Source of the DNA: Mycobacterium heckeshornense
GTDB lineage: Bacteria > Actinomycetota > Actinomycetes > Mycobacteriales > Mycobacteriaceae
DNA: 64,000 bases
Assembly: GCF_016592155.1 (NCBI RefSeq)
Contig: NZ_AP024237.1
Location: forward strand, 1,054,001 to 1,118,000
Direction of reading: 5' to 3'
Shown: positions 39,279 to 48,837 of the stretch, piece after piece
Layout of the letters: each line of letters begins with the position of its first letter
How positions within the stretch are numbered: the first letter of the stretch is position 1
The notes under the pieces: model-generated
Seen by the model: the letters and a program-made list of their open reading frames with translations, nothing else
What the model was told of the DNA's origin: nothing
The model's database searches: none
Position numbers and translations under genes: made by a program

Positions 39279-40211
39279 ATGCCAAGCATCCCGCAATCAT
39301 TGCTGTGGATCTCGTTGGTGGTGCTGTGGCTGTTCGTGCTGGTTCCGATGCTGGCAAGCAAGCGGGATGCGGTGCGGCGAACCAGCGATGTGGCCCTGGC
39401 GACCAGGGTGCTCAACAGTGCCGCCGGCGCGCGGCTGATGCGACGCCGGGGACCGGCGGCAGGCCATCGCAGCGATCCCCACTGGCGGCCGCAGGACAGC
39501 GCGGACGCCGATGACGACGACGCTGACGACGACGACGATGGCCCAGCCCCGCCGGATTCCGATGACGTCAACGTGGTGGAGCATGACGAGGCCGAGCCGG
39601 TTGCCGAGGAGCACACCGCATCCGCTGAATTGGCAAGCGACGAAACCGAATTCGACGACGCGCCAGCTGAATTCGACGATGTCGACACCGGCGACTCGGA
39701 GGAAATCGGTGCTCGATACGAGTATGTCGAAGATACGTCCGGTATCGAGGTCGCGGCTGACCCGGCCACGGCGGCCACCCCGGTGGCGCGCTACCGATAT
39801 GAGTCCAAGACGGCCGCCGCTGTCAGTGCCCGCAAATACCGGTTCCGCAAGCGGATGCTGATGACGATGGCGCTGGGCATGCTCGCTTCGGCCGCGGTGG
39901 CCTACCTGGCGACACCGAGTGCGTGGTGGGTCTGCGGCGGTGTCGGTGGCCTGATGCTGCTGTATCTGGCATATCTGCGCCGCCAAACCCGGATCGAGCA
40001 GCGGTTGCGGCGTCGGCGGATGCAGCGGATGGCGCGCTCGCGGCTGGGCGTGGGAAACGCGCACGACCGCGAGCGGGACCTGGTGCCGGCGCGGCTGCGG
40101 CGTCCGGGTGCGGTCGTGCTGGAGATCGACGATGAAGATCCGATCTTCGAACACCTCGACTATGCCCCGTTCTCGCGCCACTACGACCTGCCGCGAGCGG
40201 CTGGCCAGTAG
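39279..40211 (+). CDS. GlpR-like membrane protein with long acidic linker
   Basis: The product has 310 residues from ATG 39279 behind GGAAAGGAG. TM1 is near the N terminus (LLWISLVVLWLFVLVPML). A strongly acidic linker of about 120 residues follows (runs of Asp and Glu between about residues 65 and 165). Two further membrane segments are LMTMALGMLASAAVAYLA and WWVCGGVGGLMLLYLAYL, followed by an Arg-rich tail ending EHLDYAPFSRHYDLPRA. It matches M. tuberculosis Rv0996 and the corynebacterial GlpR receptor that binds the MoeA-like Glp in divisome and polar growth control. That role is inferred from synteny and topology. Confidence 0.82.
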   Translation: MPSIPQSLLWISLVVLWLFVLVPMLASKRDAVRRTSDVALATRVLNSAAGARLMRRRGPAAGHRSDPHWRPQDSADADDDDADDDDDGPAPPDSDDVNVVEHDEAEPVAEEHTASAELASDETEFDDAPAEFDDVDTGDSEEIGARYEYVEDTSGIEVAADPATAATPVARYRYESKTAAAVSARKYRFRKRMLMTMALGMLASAAVAYLATPSAWWVCGGVGGLMLLYLAYLRRQTRIEQRLRRRRMQRMARSRLGVGNAHDRERDLVPARLRRPGAVVLEIDDEDPIFEHLDYAPFSRHYDLPRAAGQ

Positions 40212-40262
40212 CGCCGCGGGTTGCGGCTGCCGGCGCCGTGACTGGTAACCTGCTAGCGGCTA

Positions 40263-40338
40263 GGGGCTATGGCGCAGTTGGTAGCGCGACTCGTTCGCAT
40301 CGAGTAGGTCAGGGGTTCGAATCCCCTTAGCTCCACCA
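40263..40338 (+). tRNA. tRNA-Ala, anticodon CGC
   Basis: A complete cloverleaf is seen. The acceptor arm GGGGCTA pairs with TAGCTCC. The D arm contains GCGC and AGTTGGTA. The anticodon arm ACTCG/CGAGT encloses loop TTCGCAT (anticodon CGC). The T arm AGGGG/CCCCT encloses TTCGAAT. The CCA end is encoded at 40336-40338. It follows the GlpR-like gene, as tRNA-Ala does in M. tuberculosis. Confidence 0.97.
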
Positions 40339-40362
40339 GCGAAGCCGACCGATCGGGCCAGG

Positions 40363-40710
40363 CTATTCCGGCTGGTTCAACTCGACCAAGTTGCCGAATG
40401 GATCGTGCAAAAAAGCCTGATGCCCCGCACCGGGGACGAACGGGGTGCGGTGCACTTCGACGCCGTGCTCCCGCAGGTCGCTGACCGCGGCCTCGATGTC
40501 GTCGACCCGGATCGCGAAGTGGTTGGCGCCGTGTGGCTGGCTCTCCGACTCCATTAGGTGCACCTGCTGACCGCCGGCGTCCAGCCAGTACCCGGGGCCG
40601 AGGTCGGGACGCGGCAACGGCGTCATACCGAGCACATCGCGGTAGAAGGCGAGACCCTGCTGCGCGTCGGCGACGCAAATGGCGACATGGTGCACACCGG
40701 CTGGTTTCAT
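40363..40710 (-). CDS. VOC-superfamily (glyoxalase-like) protein
   Basis: Small protein of 115 residues from ATG 40710 made of two beta-alpha-beta-beta-beta halves. The first half starts VHHVAICVADAQQGLAFYRDVLG with WLDAGGQQVHLMES. The second starts ANHFAIRVDDIEAAVSDL and ends HDPFGNLVELNQ. His and Glu at the usual metal positions are present. The family includes lyases, dioxygenases and resistance proteins, so the reaction cannot be named. No operon partner. Confidence 0.86.
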   Translation of the reverse strand: MKPAGVHHVAICVADAQQGLAFYRDVLGMTPLPRPDLGPGYWLDAGGQQVHLMESESQPHGANHFAIRVDDIEAAVSDLREHGVEVHRTPFVPGAGHQAFLHDPFGNLVELNQPE

Positions 40711-40807
40711 CGCTCAATTCTGCCTCGGGTCTGCCTCGGGTCGCCCATTCCGGTATCAACTACGTATATGCGTTGATCGAGGGTCGGGACTCCGAGGAGA
40801 TGGGAAC

Positions 40808-41428
40808 ATGACGGCTGCCCAACGGGAACGCGCCGCGCTCGTCGAGACCATGCGCAGCGTCGGGCCGGACGCGCCCACCCTTTGCGAGGGGTGGACCACT
40901 CGCGACCTCGCCGCACATCTGGTGATCCGGGAACGACGGCCGGACGCCGCTCCCGGCATCGTGATCCCGGCGCTGGCGTCCTATACGGCCAAGGTCCAAA
41001 AGGAGGTCACCGAATCGAGCGACTGGACTGAACTGCTGGACAAGATTGCCTCTGGACCGCCGGTCTTCTCGCCGCTCAGGTTGATCGATCCGCTGGTCAA
41101 CCTCAACGAGATGTTCATCCACCACGAAGACGTCCGGCGTGCCCAACCGGGTTGGGAACCGCGGACTCTCGACGCCGCTACCGTCAAGGCTTTGACACGT
41201 CCGCTGCCACTCATGGCACGAATGGCGATGGCGAAAATGCCCGCTCGGGTGGCACTTCGGACACCGGACGGCAAGACGGTAGTGACCCTTGGCCGTGGAC
41301 CGGCAGTCACGGTCACCGGCGCGCCGGAGGAACTGCTGCTCTTCGCAGTCGGCCGCGACGCCCGGGTCAACTTCGACGGCGCCGACGACGCCGTCCGAGC
41401 CGTCCGCAACACGCGACGAGGCTTGTGA
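40808..41428 (+). CDS. DinB/mycothiol-dependent maleylpyruvate isomerase-like protein
   Basis: The product has 206 residues from ATG 40808, preceded by GAGGAG. The N-terminal DinB-like four-helix region has LCEGWTTRDLAAHLVIRERRP with a metal-type His. The second conserved site NEMFIHHEDVRRAQPGW gives further His ligands. The C-terminal part resembles the sterol-carrier-like end of the TIGR03083/TIGR03085 families. These often act in mycothiol-dependent chemistry. The substrate is unknown, and the upstream in-frame start at 40679 overlaps another gene and is not family-like. Confidence 0.82.
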   Translation: MTAAQRERAALVETMRSVGPDAPTLCEGWTTRDLAAHLVIRERRPDAAPGIVIPALASYTAKVQKEVTESSDWTELLDKIASGPPVFSPLRLIDPLVNLNEMFIHHEDVRRAQPGWEPRTLDAATVKALTRPLPLMARMAMAKMPARVALRTPDGKTVVTLGRGPAVTVTGAPEELLLFAVGRDARVNFDGADDAVRAVRNTRRGL

Positions 41429-41921
41429 GCTGGCAAGCCCGTGCGTCGATAACGGCCTCACCCTGGCTTGCCGGCGGCCACCAACCGCAGTGCGCGCGGG
41501 CCGGTCGGTCTTGAAGATTTCCTCCGCTCGGCGATTACCGGAGACGGCAATATGTCAGTGCCAAAGGGTGCGGCCTAAAGGAGGCGCACGACCGTCCTGC
41601 TCTACATCGCCGCGCTGATCCCCATCGGCCTGGTGCTCTACATCCTGTTAGGTAAACGGCCCCGCCATTATGGGCGTGATCAACGACCTGGGAGTCAGGT
41701 CGCCCGCCTGATGCGGGGAAGTCTAGGTAATCAGCAGAGGCGATCTTGCGGATAACTGCCGGGTGCTGATCGGCCCCATCGCTGTGCGACAGTCCGCTCG
41801 GAGAGCAGCTGCTGTCATCACTCTCTGCGTCGGGCAGTGTACTCCAGTCCACCAGTCTCGCCCGCACGTCGACAGTCCGGCCCTTCCTGAGAACTGTCGA
41901 TGACATGGTTAAACTTCGCAG
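41429..41921. other. 493-bp gap with a possible small membrane ORF
   Basis: No convincing gene is seen. On the plus strand 41588-41755 is open for 55 codons and encodes VLLYIAALIPIGLVLYILLGK, a good single membrane helix, behind a strong AAAGGAGG at about 41576-41583. The codon at normal spacing is ACG rather than ATG, GTG or TTG. It is either a lost-start remnant or a real small protein with a miscalled base. The minus-strand frame at 41535-41906 looks like random coding-strand composition. Confidence 0.4.
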
Positions 41922-42581
41922 ATGCTGCGATGGACGCGCACTGCGGTAGCAGTTGGGGTAGCCGCCGTTCTAGTTGGGTGCAGCAAAGGCTCTATCATCG
42001 AGTCTCGTGGCGACACCACCACGCCTGCACCGGTAGGCCAACCGGTGGACGCAAAAGAAATCGACTCGCTTGTGGTCCCGATGGACCAGGTGCCGGGTAC
42101 CGGCGACAGCCTTCGCCACAGCACTGTCGACAGCCATCCATTGAGTTCACCATCACCTGCAGGCAGTTGTTTGTTAGCGAAACTCCCTGCCGGTCATGTT
42201 GCGGTTTTTGGCAATGACACGATCGCGTTCCGCAACATGAATTACGTCGGGTTCAGCAACGTCTACGTAGCGCAAGCAATCGGGATCTATGCTGACGTTT
42301 CGAACGCCAATACCGTATTCGAGCAGTTGATTAACGGGTTGCAGGCATGCAAGTCCGACGGCGGCGAGGTTTCTGTCGATTCAATCGCACCGAACAGGGC
42401 GATGTGGCATGCGCACGCATTCTCTCCTGTTAAGGGAACCGACGAAACGTCGTTTGCCACCGACGCGCGCACAGTCAAAAACGTGGTTTTCACCGTCACG
42501 GCAGGGCATTTCGATAATTCACAACAGATCGCAGCTTCCACCGCGGATCAGATCGCAGCGAAGATCAACAAACCTCTTTAA
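41922..42581 (+). CDS. Lipoprotein with PknH-type sensor domain (LppR/LpqQ-like)
   Basis: The product has 219 residues from ATG 41922. The signal peptide MLRWTRTAVAVGVAAVLVGC ends in a lipobox (VLVGC, Cys20). The mature part has two widely spaced cysteines and the segment AIGIYADVSNANTVFEQLINGLQACKSDGG, which recalls the extracellular PknH_C/sensor-domain lipoproteins common in mycobacteria. It would sit on the outer face of the plasma membrane. The stop overlaps the convergent NlpC/P60 gene by 4 bp. Confidence 0.85.
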   Translation: MLRWTRTAVAVGVAAVLVGCSKGSIIESRGDTTTPAPVGQPVDAKEIDSLVVPMDQVPGTGDSLRHSTVDSHPLSSPSPAGSCLLAKLPAGHVAVFGNDTIAFRNMNYVGFSNVYVAQAIGIYADVSNANTVFEQLINGLQACKSDGGEVSVDSIAPNRAMWHAHAFSPVKGTDETSFATDARTVKNVVFTVTAGHFDNSQQIAASTADQIAAKINKPL

Positions 42582-43816
42582 CGCAGGCGTCGCACACGCA
42601 CCAGGTTGCCATTCGGCATCGTCGTGCGATGGTCGAGTTCGACCGGTAGGCCCGATTCAGGCGCGTTCAGAATGACGCCAGGAGCGACGTAGATCCCGAC
42701 ATGTTCGGCGCTGCCAGGACCGTAGTAAATCAAACCACCCGGCTTGAGCGGCGCTCCCCCCGCCACGCTGGTCAGGTTGGGTGAACCGAGCTGGCCGCTT
42801 GTGCCCTGGCCGATGTCCACACCTGGCCGCGCGTGCGCTGCTGCATACTCCGTCAGGCCACTGCAGTCGAACCCGATGCGTTGGTCGTCGCGGTAAATGT
42901 GCGCGCCCCCGGGAGGATTGACGGGATCGCCACTGAGCGTTCCTTTACCTGGACCATTCAGCCCTTTTCCACCCCAGGCGTACGACGTGCCCAGCTGGGC
43001 TGCGCCGAAACCGACCATTTTCAGGCCGGGATCGCTGACCGCATCGGGATTGGGTAAGTATCCTCGCTGGTCGGTCGGAAAATGCGCCAGATAGTTCTGC
43101 CATGCTTGGTCGCGCGCAGGCCCAGGTCCGCCGGTATAACCAGGAGGGTTGTCGGCAAGTAAAGGGTTCTGCCAAGACTTCTTCCACTGATCGGGATTGA
43201 AGCCGGGCTGCCATTTCACGCCGGGATCGTTGACATCTGTGACACCCGGGCGTTCTTGGCTGCCAACGTCTCTCGGCTGACCGCTGTCCTGACCGCCGTG
43301 CTCGTCGAGTGGGATTTCACCGACCGAGGCGCGGATGGCTGTGGCTAGTTCGTGGTCGGCGGCGTGGGCGCGCACCTTCAACTGATCCAGTTCGGTTTGC
43401 AACGCTTGCTGTTCGGCGGCAACCGCGATGGGGTCGAGCCCAATACGTGCCGTGTCGGGAATCTGGACGCGCCAGTCCGGTGTGATGGTCCACAGGTTCG
43501 AGTCGGCGACTTCTTTTATCCGCTGTGCCTCGGACCGGCACCAGCGCACATCGGCTTCGGCGCGGCCCACCGCCGCGGCGACCTGCTTGGATTCTTGCCC
43601 ATTGGTTTCGATGTCGGCGCGGGCCTTGTCCATATCGGCCTGGAACGCTGCCCCCGCTTCGCCCTGCCAGTGTTCGAGCACCATCTTCTGAATCGTTTGC
43701 AGGTTGTCGCCCAAGGTGTGCAACGTTTGGGCACGGTTGTTGGCGATCTGAAAAACTTGATGCACCGCTGCGGGGTCCCATCGCAGCAGAACATCGTCGA
43801 AGGTCAGCGGCTCCAA
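42578..43816 (-). CDS. WXG-type N-terminal domain fused to NlpC/P60 hydrolase
   Basis: The product has 412 residues from TTG 43816, four bases after the stop of the preceding WXG gene. Residues 1-160 are helical with a central WQG turn (Trp50) like WXG100 proteins. A polar linker rich in Asp, Gly and Pro follows. The C-terminal NlpC/P60 domain has catalytic Cys318 in IGFDCSGLTEYA and His372 in SAEHVGIYVAPG. No signal peptide is seen, so export by a type VII (ESX) system together with the neighbouring WXG protein is the simplest reading. It is probably a peptidoglycan endopeptidase or a secreted effector. Confidence 0.85.
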   Translation of the reverse strand: MEPLTFDDVLLRWDPAAVHQVFQIANNRAQTLHTLGDNLQTIQKMVLEHWQGEAGAAFQADMDKARADIETNGQESKQVAAAVGRAEADVRWCRSEAQRIKEVADSNLWTITPDWRVQIPDTARIGLDPIAVAAEQQALQTELDQLKVRAHAADHELATAIRASVGEIPLDEHGGQDSGQPRDVGSQERPGVTDVNDPGVKWQPGFNPDQWKKSWQNPLLADNPPGYTGGPGPARDQAWQNYLAHFPTDQRGYLPNPDAVSDPGLKMVGFGAAQLGTSYAWGGKGLNGPGKGTLSGDPVNPPGGAHIYRDDQRIGFDCSGLTEYAAAHARPGVDIGQGTSGQLGSPNLTSVAGGAPLKPGGLIYYGPGSAEHVGIYVAPGVILNAPESGLPVELDHRTTMPNGNLVRVRRLR

Positions 43817-43820
43817 CTGT

Positions 43821-44132
43821 TTAGAAGCCGGACTCGCCGGCCAGCGTGAGCGCCTGTGCCGATGCGGCCTCGTTTTGCACGTAGCGCTGGGCCACCTCGA
43901 TCACGTTGTTGCTGATTTCGGCCACCGTGATCTTGTGGTGGGAATGCTGAAGCTCCCAGCGTGCCGCCAGCTCACCTAGTGCTTGCTGTGAGGCACCGAT
44001 CCAACCCGGGGCAGCTTCGGCCAGCTCGTCATCATGGCGGATGAAACCGATAGCGGCCTGCTGGAGGGCCGCGGACATCTGGTCGGTCCCGACCTGGAGC
44101 ACAGCAGGCTCGACGATCAACCCATCGGCCAT
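43821..44132 (-). CDS. WXG100-like type VII secretion substrate
   Basis: The product has 103 residues from ATG 44132 with GGAAGG/AGGTGG upstream. Two helices are separated by the turn PGWIGAS (Trp44-Gly46), and the second helix ends with RYVQNEAAS, a YxxxE form of the general YxxxD/E type VII export signal (Tyr84, Glu88). It has no signal peptide. It is the first gene of a two-gene unit with the WXG-NlpC/P60 protein. The two are likely to pair as a helical heterodimer. ESX genes themselves are not in the window. Confidence 0.85.
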   Translation of the reverse strand: MADGLIVEPAVLQVGTDQMSAALQQAAIGFIRHDDELAEAAPGWIGASQQALGELAARWELQHSHHKITVAEISNNVIEVAQRYVQNEAASAQALTLAGESGF

Positions 44133-44355
44133 GGGGGCCACCTTCCAAGGGACTGCTGCTCGGCGAGAGCATAAACCGCCGGTATCCCGGCGCAAGTCAC
44201 AATATCTTCGGAACAGGGTCAGGCAATCGACCCCACCTGTCGAGCCGGGCTGACCATCACCCCATGGGAAAAATGGAGTCTTGCAGGATGATCACGGTGG
44301 TCGCAGCATTAGTGTCGGATGGCATGTCGGACCATCCCGGGTTTCGTGCACACCT

Positions 44356-45430
44356 TCTGTTGAGGGTAAGGATGGCACGAAGGCAACGAGGTCCGACCAG
44401 GACGCGAAGGCCGAGGCGGTCCGGCTGGTCCGGGCGCATCGCGACGAGTACGGCACTGACTGGGCGGTGATGCGGGCCATCTCGGCGCGGCTGGGGATGA
44501 GCGCGGGGAGCCTGCACAAGTGGGTGCGCCAGGCAGAGATCGACGACGGCAAGGCCGCTGGGGTGTCGACGGTGGAGTGCCGGGAGTTGCGCCAAAAAGA
44601 ACCGTGAGCTTGAGCAAACCATCGAGATCCTGAAGGCGGCAACGGGTTTGTCGCGCGGGAGAACGACCCGCGACACCGTTGATTTGTGACTTCAGCGTCG
44701 AGCATCGTGCCCGGTTTGGGGTCGCTGCAATCTGCCGCGCGCTGTCTGAGCATAGCTGCACGATCGCCCCGAGACCTTCTACGCCCAGCAGGCTCGCCCA
44801 CCATCGAAACGGGCCTTGTCGGACATGACGGTCACCGAGATCCGGCCGGCTACTACACCCCCGATGCTGACCGGTCGCGGTAAGGCCGAGTCGCTCTACG
44901 GCGCGGCCAAGATGTGGGCGCACCTGCAACGACGGGGCATCCCGGTGGCTAAATGCACCGCGGAGCGCCTCATGCGGGCCAACGGCTGGGCCGGTGTGCG
45001 GCGGGTCCCTGATCTGGTGGATCGCAAGTTGGCTGTCGATGCCCCGAATCGGCTGCTGGTAGCCGATTTCACCTACGTTCGCCTGGTCACCGGAATGTTC
45101 GTCTACACCGCGTTCGTGGGTCGACGCCTATGCCGGGCAGATCTTGGGCTGGGCGTGCTTGATAGTCAAACAGGCCTGGTTCGTCGAATCGGCGATCCGC
45201 CAGGCCGCGGCTGCTGCGGACCCGTGAAGGCCACCCGTTGGCGGGGTTGACGCTTCCTCACTCCGATGCCGGGTCGCAGTACACGTCGGTGCACTGCTGT
45301 GAAGCGATCGTGTTCGCCGGGATCAAGCCCTCGATTGGAACGATCGCAGATGCCGACGATAATGCGTTGGCGATGATAATGATTGGTCTCTCAAAGACCG
45401 GCTGGGAACTGTTGAAACCACCCGCAAGGC
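44356..45430 (+). mobile_element. Decayed IS3-family insertion sequence
   Basis: Both transposase parts are recognisable but broken. The OrfA part has KAEAVRLVRAHRDEYGTDWAV and SAGSLHKWVRQAEIDD, with a frame change at a run of A near 44594-44598 before NRELEQTIEILKAATG. The OrfB part (about 44690-45430) includes SLYGAAKMWAHLQRRGIPV, the catalytic-Asp region VADFTYVRL and HSDAGSQYTSVH. Several further frame changes occur between these blocks. The segment that should carry the catalytic Glu reads DDNALAMIMIGLSKTG instead of an AEST-type sequence. The element is inactive. Inverted-repeat ends could not be defined. Confidence 0.85.
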
Positions 45431-45768
45431 CTCCCGGCGCGAGGCGCCGCGAAATCGCCAGGGCCGCAAGCCACGTCGAGCAATCGGTCAGCTCCCGACA
45501 AACGCAGCGCAGCGGCGGCCCGGCGCCGTTCGGCCGCGTGGTGACGTCGCTGGCAATGTAGAACGCGATCGGAGGCCCCCGCCGTTCATACACCGTCACC
45601 ATGAACGGGCTGGTCACCGCTCGCTGAAGCCGGACCTGCCGCGCTCCTACTACTCGCGCGCCCGGATGGGCGAGTCCTTGCCGCATGCGCAGACGACGCC
45701 ATAGCCTAGGCCACATTGGACCGCGGCCGGGCGCCGATGGGAGTGCGGTCGTGGCGGGTCCGCAATGA
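45431..45768. other. 338-bp region between IS remnant and acetyltransferase gene
   Basis: It holds the ragged end of the IS3-family remnant and no convincing gene. A minus-strand segment around 45540-45620 reads MVTVYERRGPPIAFYIASDV and looks somewhat protein-like, but it has no recognisable family or clear limits. The promoter of the acetyltransferase gene should lie here; no specific motif is certain. Confidence 0.4.
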
Positions 45769-46779
<1,011 letters not shown>

Positions 46780-46825
46780 CGGCGTGTCGGCGAAGCACCC
46801 TGGCCCTCGCGTGGTATCAACGGGC

Positions 46826-47497
46826 ATGCGGTTCGCGTCGGCTGTCACGGCGGTCATGCTGGCAGCGGCATGCGCTCACCCAGCCGGGTCAGCCCGCAGT
46901 ACCTGGCCCACCTCGGCCGCCGTCAGCCAGATGCGGATCACCCCGGCCAACATCAAGAGGGTTACCCGTGACCTGCCCCGCGGTTACGAGGTGACCGGCC
47001 TGGCCGCTGCGACGGTGCCCGCAGCGATCTGGGGTCTGGGGGCGCACTGGGCGGCACATCCGGCTCAATGCGCGACGCTGGCCGACCCTCTGCAGGGCCG
47101 TGGCGAATCCGGGCAAGGCGTATCGGGGTCCGGTTCCGGTGGGATTGTCTATGCGGTGGTCACGACGCTCCCAGCACAGTCGGCGCCAACAGAGCATCCA
47201 ATCATGTCCCAATGCCGGCAGTGGATTATGGCGACACACCATGCGGCGACAAGGGTGCGCCTCGTCGACCCGCCACACATCGACGGCATCCAAACCGTGG
47301 GGATGGCAAGCGAGACCACCACCTCGGTCGAAGGCGGAAGTGAAATCGCTTTTTACGCTCGAACATTCGCCGCGTATCTGGGCGACTATTACGCGTTCAC
47401 AGTGCTCGTCACCGACCCTGGTTCGGCGTATTCGCCGTTGCCGCCGCAATTCGCAGCCGATCTGTTGGTCAAAACGGTGGGCGCGTTACGTGGCTGA
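46826..47497 (+). CDS. Putative lipoprotein, DUF5642-like
   Basis: The product has 223 residues from ATG 46826, where a signal peptide MRFASAVTAVMLAAAC with a lipobox-like LAAAC begins; a GTG at 46784 would add 14 residues. The mature region has several Cys residues and the pattern RDLPRGYEVTGLAA, typical of DUF5642-type secreted mycobacterial proteins. It overlaps the next, paralogous lipoprotein gene. Function unknown. Confidence 0.8.
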   Translation: MRFASAVTAVMLAAACAHPAGSARSTWPTSAAVSQMRITPANIKRVTRDLPRGYEVTGLAAATVPAAIWGLGAHWAAHPAQCATLADPLQGRGESGQGVSGSGSGGIVYAVVTTLPAQSAPTEHPIMSQCRQWIMATHHAATRVRLVDPPHIDGIQTVGMASETTTSVEGGSEIAFYARTFAAYLGDYYAFTVLVTDPGSAYSPLPPQFAADLLVKTVGALRG

Positions 47498-48188
47498 CGG
47501 TCGCTGGTTGGGTAAATTCACCACGGTGATCAGAGCGGTGCTCACGCTTGGATGTGTGTGTTGGCTCGCCGCATGCGCATCCGCCGGACCGGCCGATTCC
47601 GCGTCGGCCGATATCGCCAAAGTTGCCGGGGTGAGATCGAGTTTTGGACCCGAGTTCCATGTCACCAACATCGCACCGACCGGTATCGACCCGAAGTTGT
47701 TGGCGGGGCAGAAGCTGCCGGGCGGCCTGAAGTTCGAGCCGCCGAACTGCGCCAAGGTCGCGGCAGCCCCGGCGGTGCCGCCTGGCCTGCAAGGCAATAT
47801 GGCCGCCGTCTCTGCCGAGGGTGAAGGCAACCGCTTCATCGCGATCGCGGTCGAAACCTCCCGGCCGGTGCCGGTTAACGATCCCGGAACCGGCTGTCAG
47901 AAGGTGGGATTCGCTGGCGGCTCAGTTCGCGGCGTCATCGAGGTTGTCGACGCCCCGCGCATTGCGGGCACCCGGACGCTTGGCGTGCACCGGATCCTGC
48001 AGACCGTCATCGACGGGCAAACCCGCACCGGCGAGGTCTACAACTACTCCGCTCATTTCGGCAACTACCAGGTGATCGTCACGGCCAACCCGCTGGTGCT
48101 TCCCGACAAGCCAGTGGCGGCAGTCAATACCCAACGTGCTCGCGAGCTGCTCACCACCGCAGTGGCCGCGGTCAAAAACTCGCCTTAG
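47490..48188 (+). CDS. Putative lipoprotein, DUF5642-like (second paralogue)
   Basis: The product has 232 residues from GTG 47490, overlapping the preceding stop by 8 bp; GTG 47526 is an alternative that starts directly at the signal peptide. The signal peptide ends CVCWLAAC, giving a lipobox Cys. The mature part has two further cysteines (FEPPNCAKV and DPGTGCQKVGF) that could form a disulfide. It resembles M. tuberculosis Rv0999 and the upstream gene, so the two form a tandem duplicate pair. It converges with the AlkB-like gene with a 4-bp overlap. Confidence 0.84.
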   Translation: MADGRWLGKFTTVIRAVLTLGCVCWLAACASAGPADSASADIAKVAGVRSSFGPEFHVTNIAPTGIDPKLLAGQKLPGGLKFEPPNCAKVAAAPAVPPGLQGNMAAVSAEGEGNRFIAIAVETSRPVPVNDPGTGCQKVGFAGGSVRGVIEVVDAPRIAGTRTLGVHRILQTVIDGQTRTGEVYNYSAHFGNYQVIVTANPLVLPDKPVAAVNTQRARELLTTAVAAVKNSP

Positions 48189-48781
48189 CGCACATCACGC
48201 GGCCGGAACTGGATGCTGATCCGCGGACCCGTCGGCGCGGACGTCTTGGGAACCGAATGCTCCCAAGTGCGTTGACACGACCCGCCCATCACCAGTAGAT
48301 CGCCGTGACCCTGCGGCAGCCGCAACGATGCACCGCCCCCGCGCGGCCGCAACGCGAACGTGCGGGTAGCGCCGAGGCTGACGATCGCGACCATGGTGTC
48401 CTCGCGGCTGCCGCGCCCGATGGTATCGCCGTGCCAGGCAACGCTGTCGGTGCCGTCGCGGTACAGGCACAGTCCCACCGTGGTGAACGGCTCGCCCAGT
48501 TCGCCGGCGTAGATGTCGTTGAGCCGCCCACGCAGCCGCGTGAGCTCCGGGTGCGGCGGCTCGTCGACCGCCAGGTCGTGAAAGCTCACCAGCCGCGGCA
48601 CGTCGACGACGTGGTCGTACATGTGGCGGCGCTCGGTGCGCCAGGCCACGGTGGTCAGCAGCGCGTCGAACAGCTTGTCGGCGCCCGCCAGCCAGCCGGA
48701 GCGTATGTCGATCCAGGCGCCATCACCGAGGTAGCGACGTTGTTGGACGTCGAACAGCGAACCCTGCACGGCGAGCGCCAT
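48185..48781 (-). CDS. AlkB-like 2-oxoglutarate/Fe(II) dioxygenase
   Basis: The product has 198 residues from ATG 48781. The iron ligands are visible as HxD in VAWHGDTIG and the distal His in TWEHSVPKT. The 2-oxoglutarate-binding Arg lies in the C-terminal [10 protein letters not shown]. AlkB enzymes remove alkyl groups from DNA or RNA bases. It matches M. tuberculosis Rv1000c. It is divergent from arcA (56 bp), so the two starts share a promoter region. Confidence 0.92.
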   Translation of the reverse strand: MALAVQGSLFDVQQRRYLGDGAWIDIRSGWLAGADKLFDALLTTVAWRTERRHMYDHVVDVPRLVSFHDLAVDEPPHPELTRLRGRLNDIYAGELGEPFTTVGLCLYRDGTDSVAWHGDTIGRGSREDTMVAIVSLGATRTFALRPRGGGASLRLPQGHGDLLVMGGSCQRTWEHSVPKTSAPTGPRISIQFRPRDVR

Positions 48782-48837
48782 GGCGGCAGTCTATCGCACG
48801 CCCGTTCGAACGGCGCCGAGGTGTCGCGGGCATTACC

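Noticed and set aside
39500..39760. Possible repeat array in the acidic region of the GlpR-like gene
   Set aside because: GAC/GAT runs come from Asp/Glu-rich coding sequence, with no regular period.
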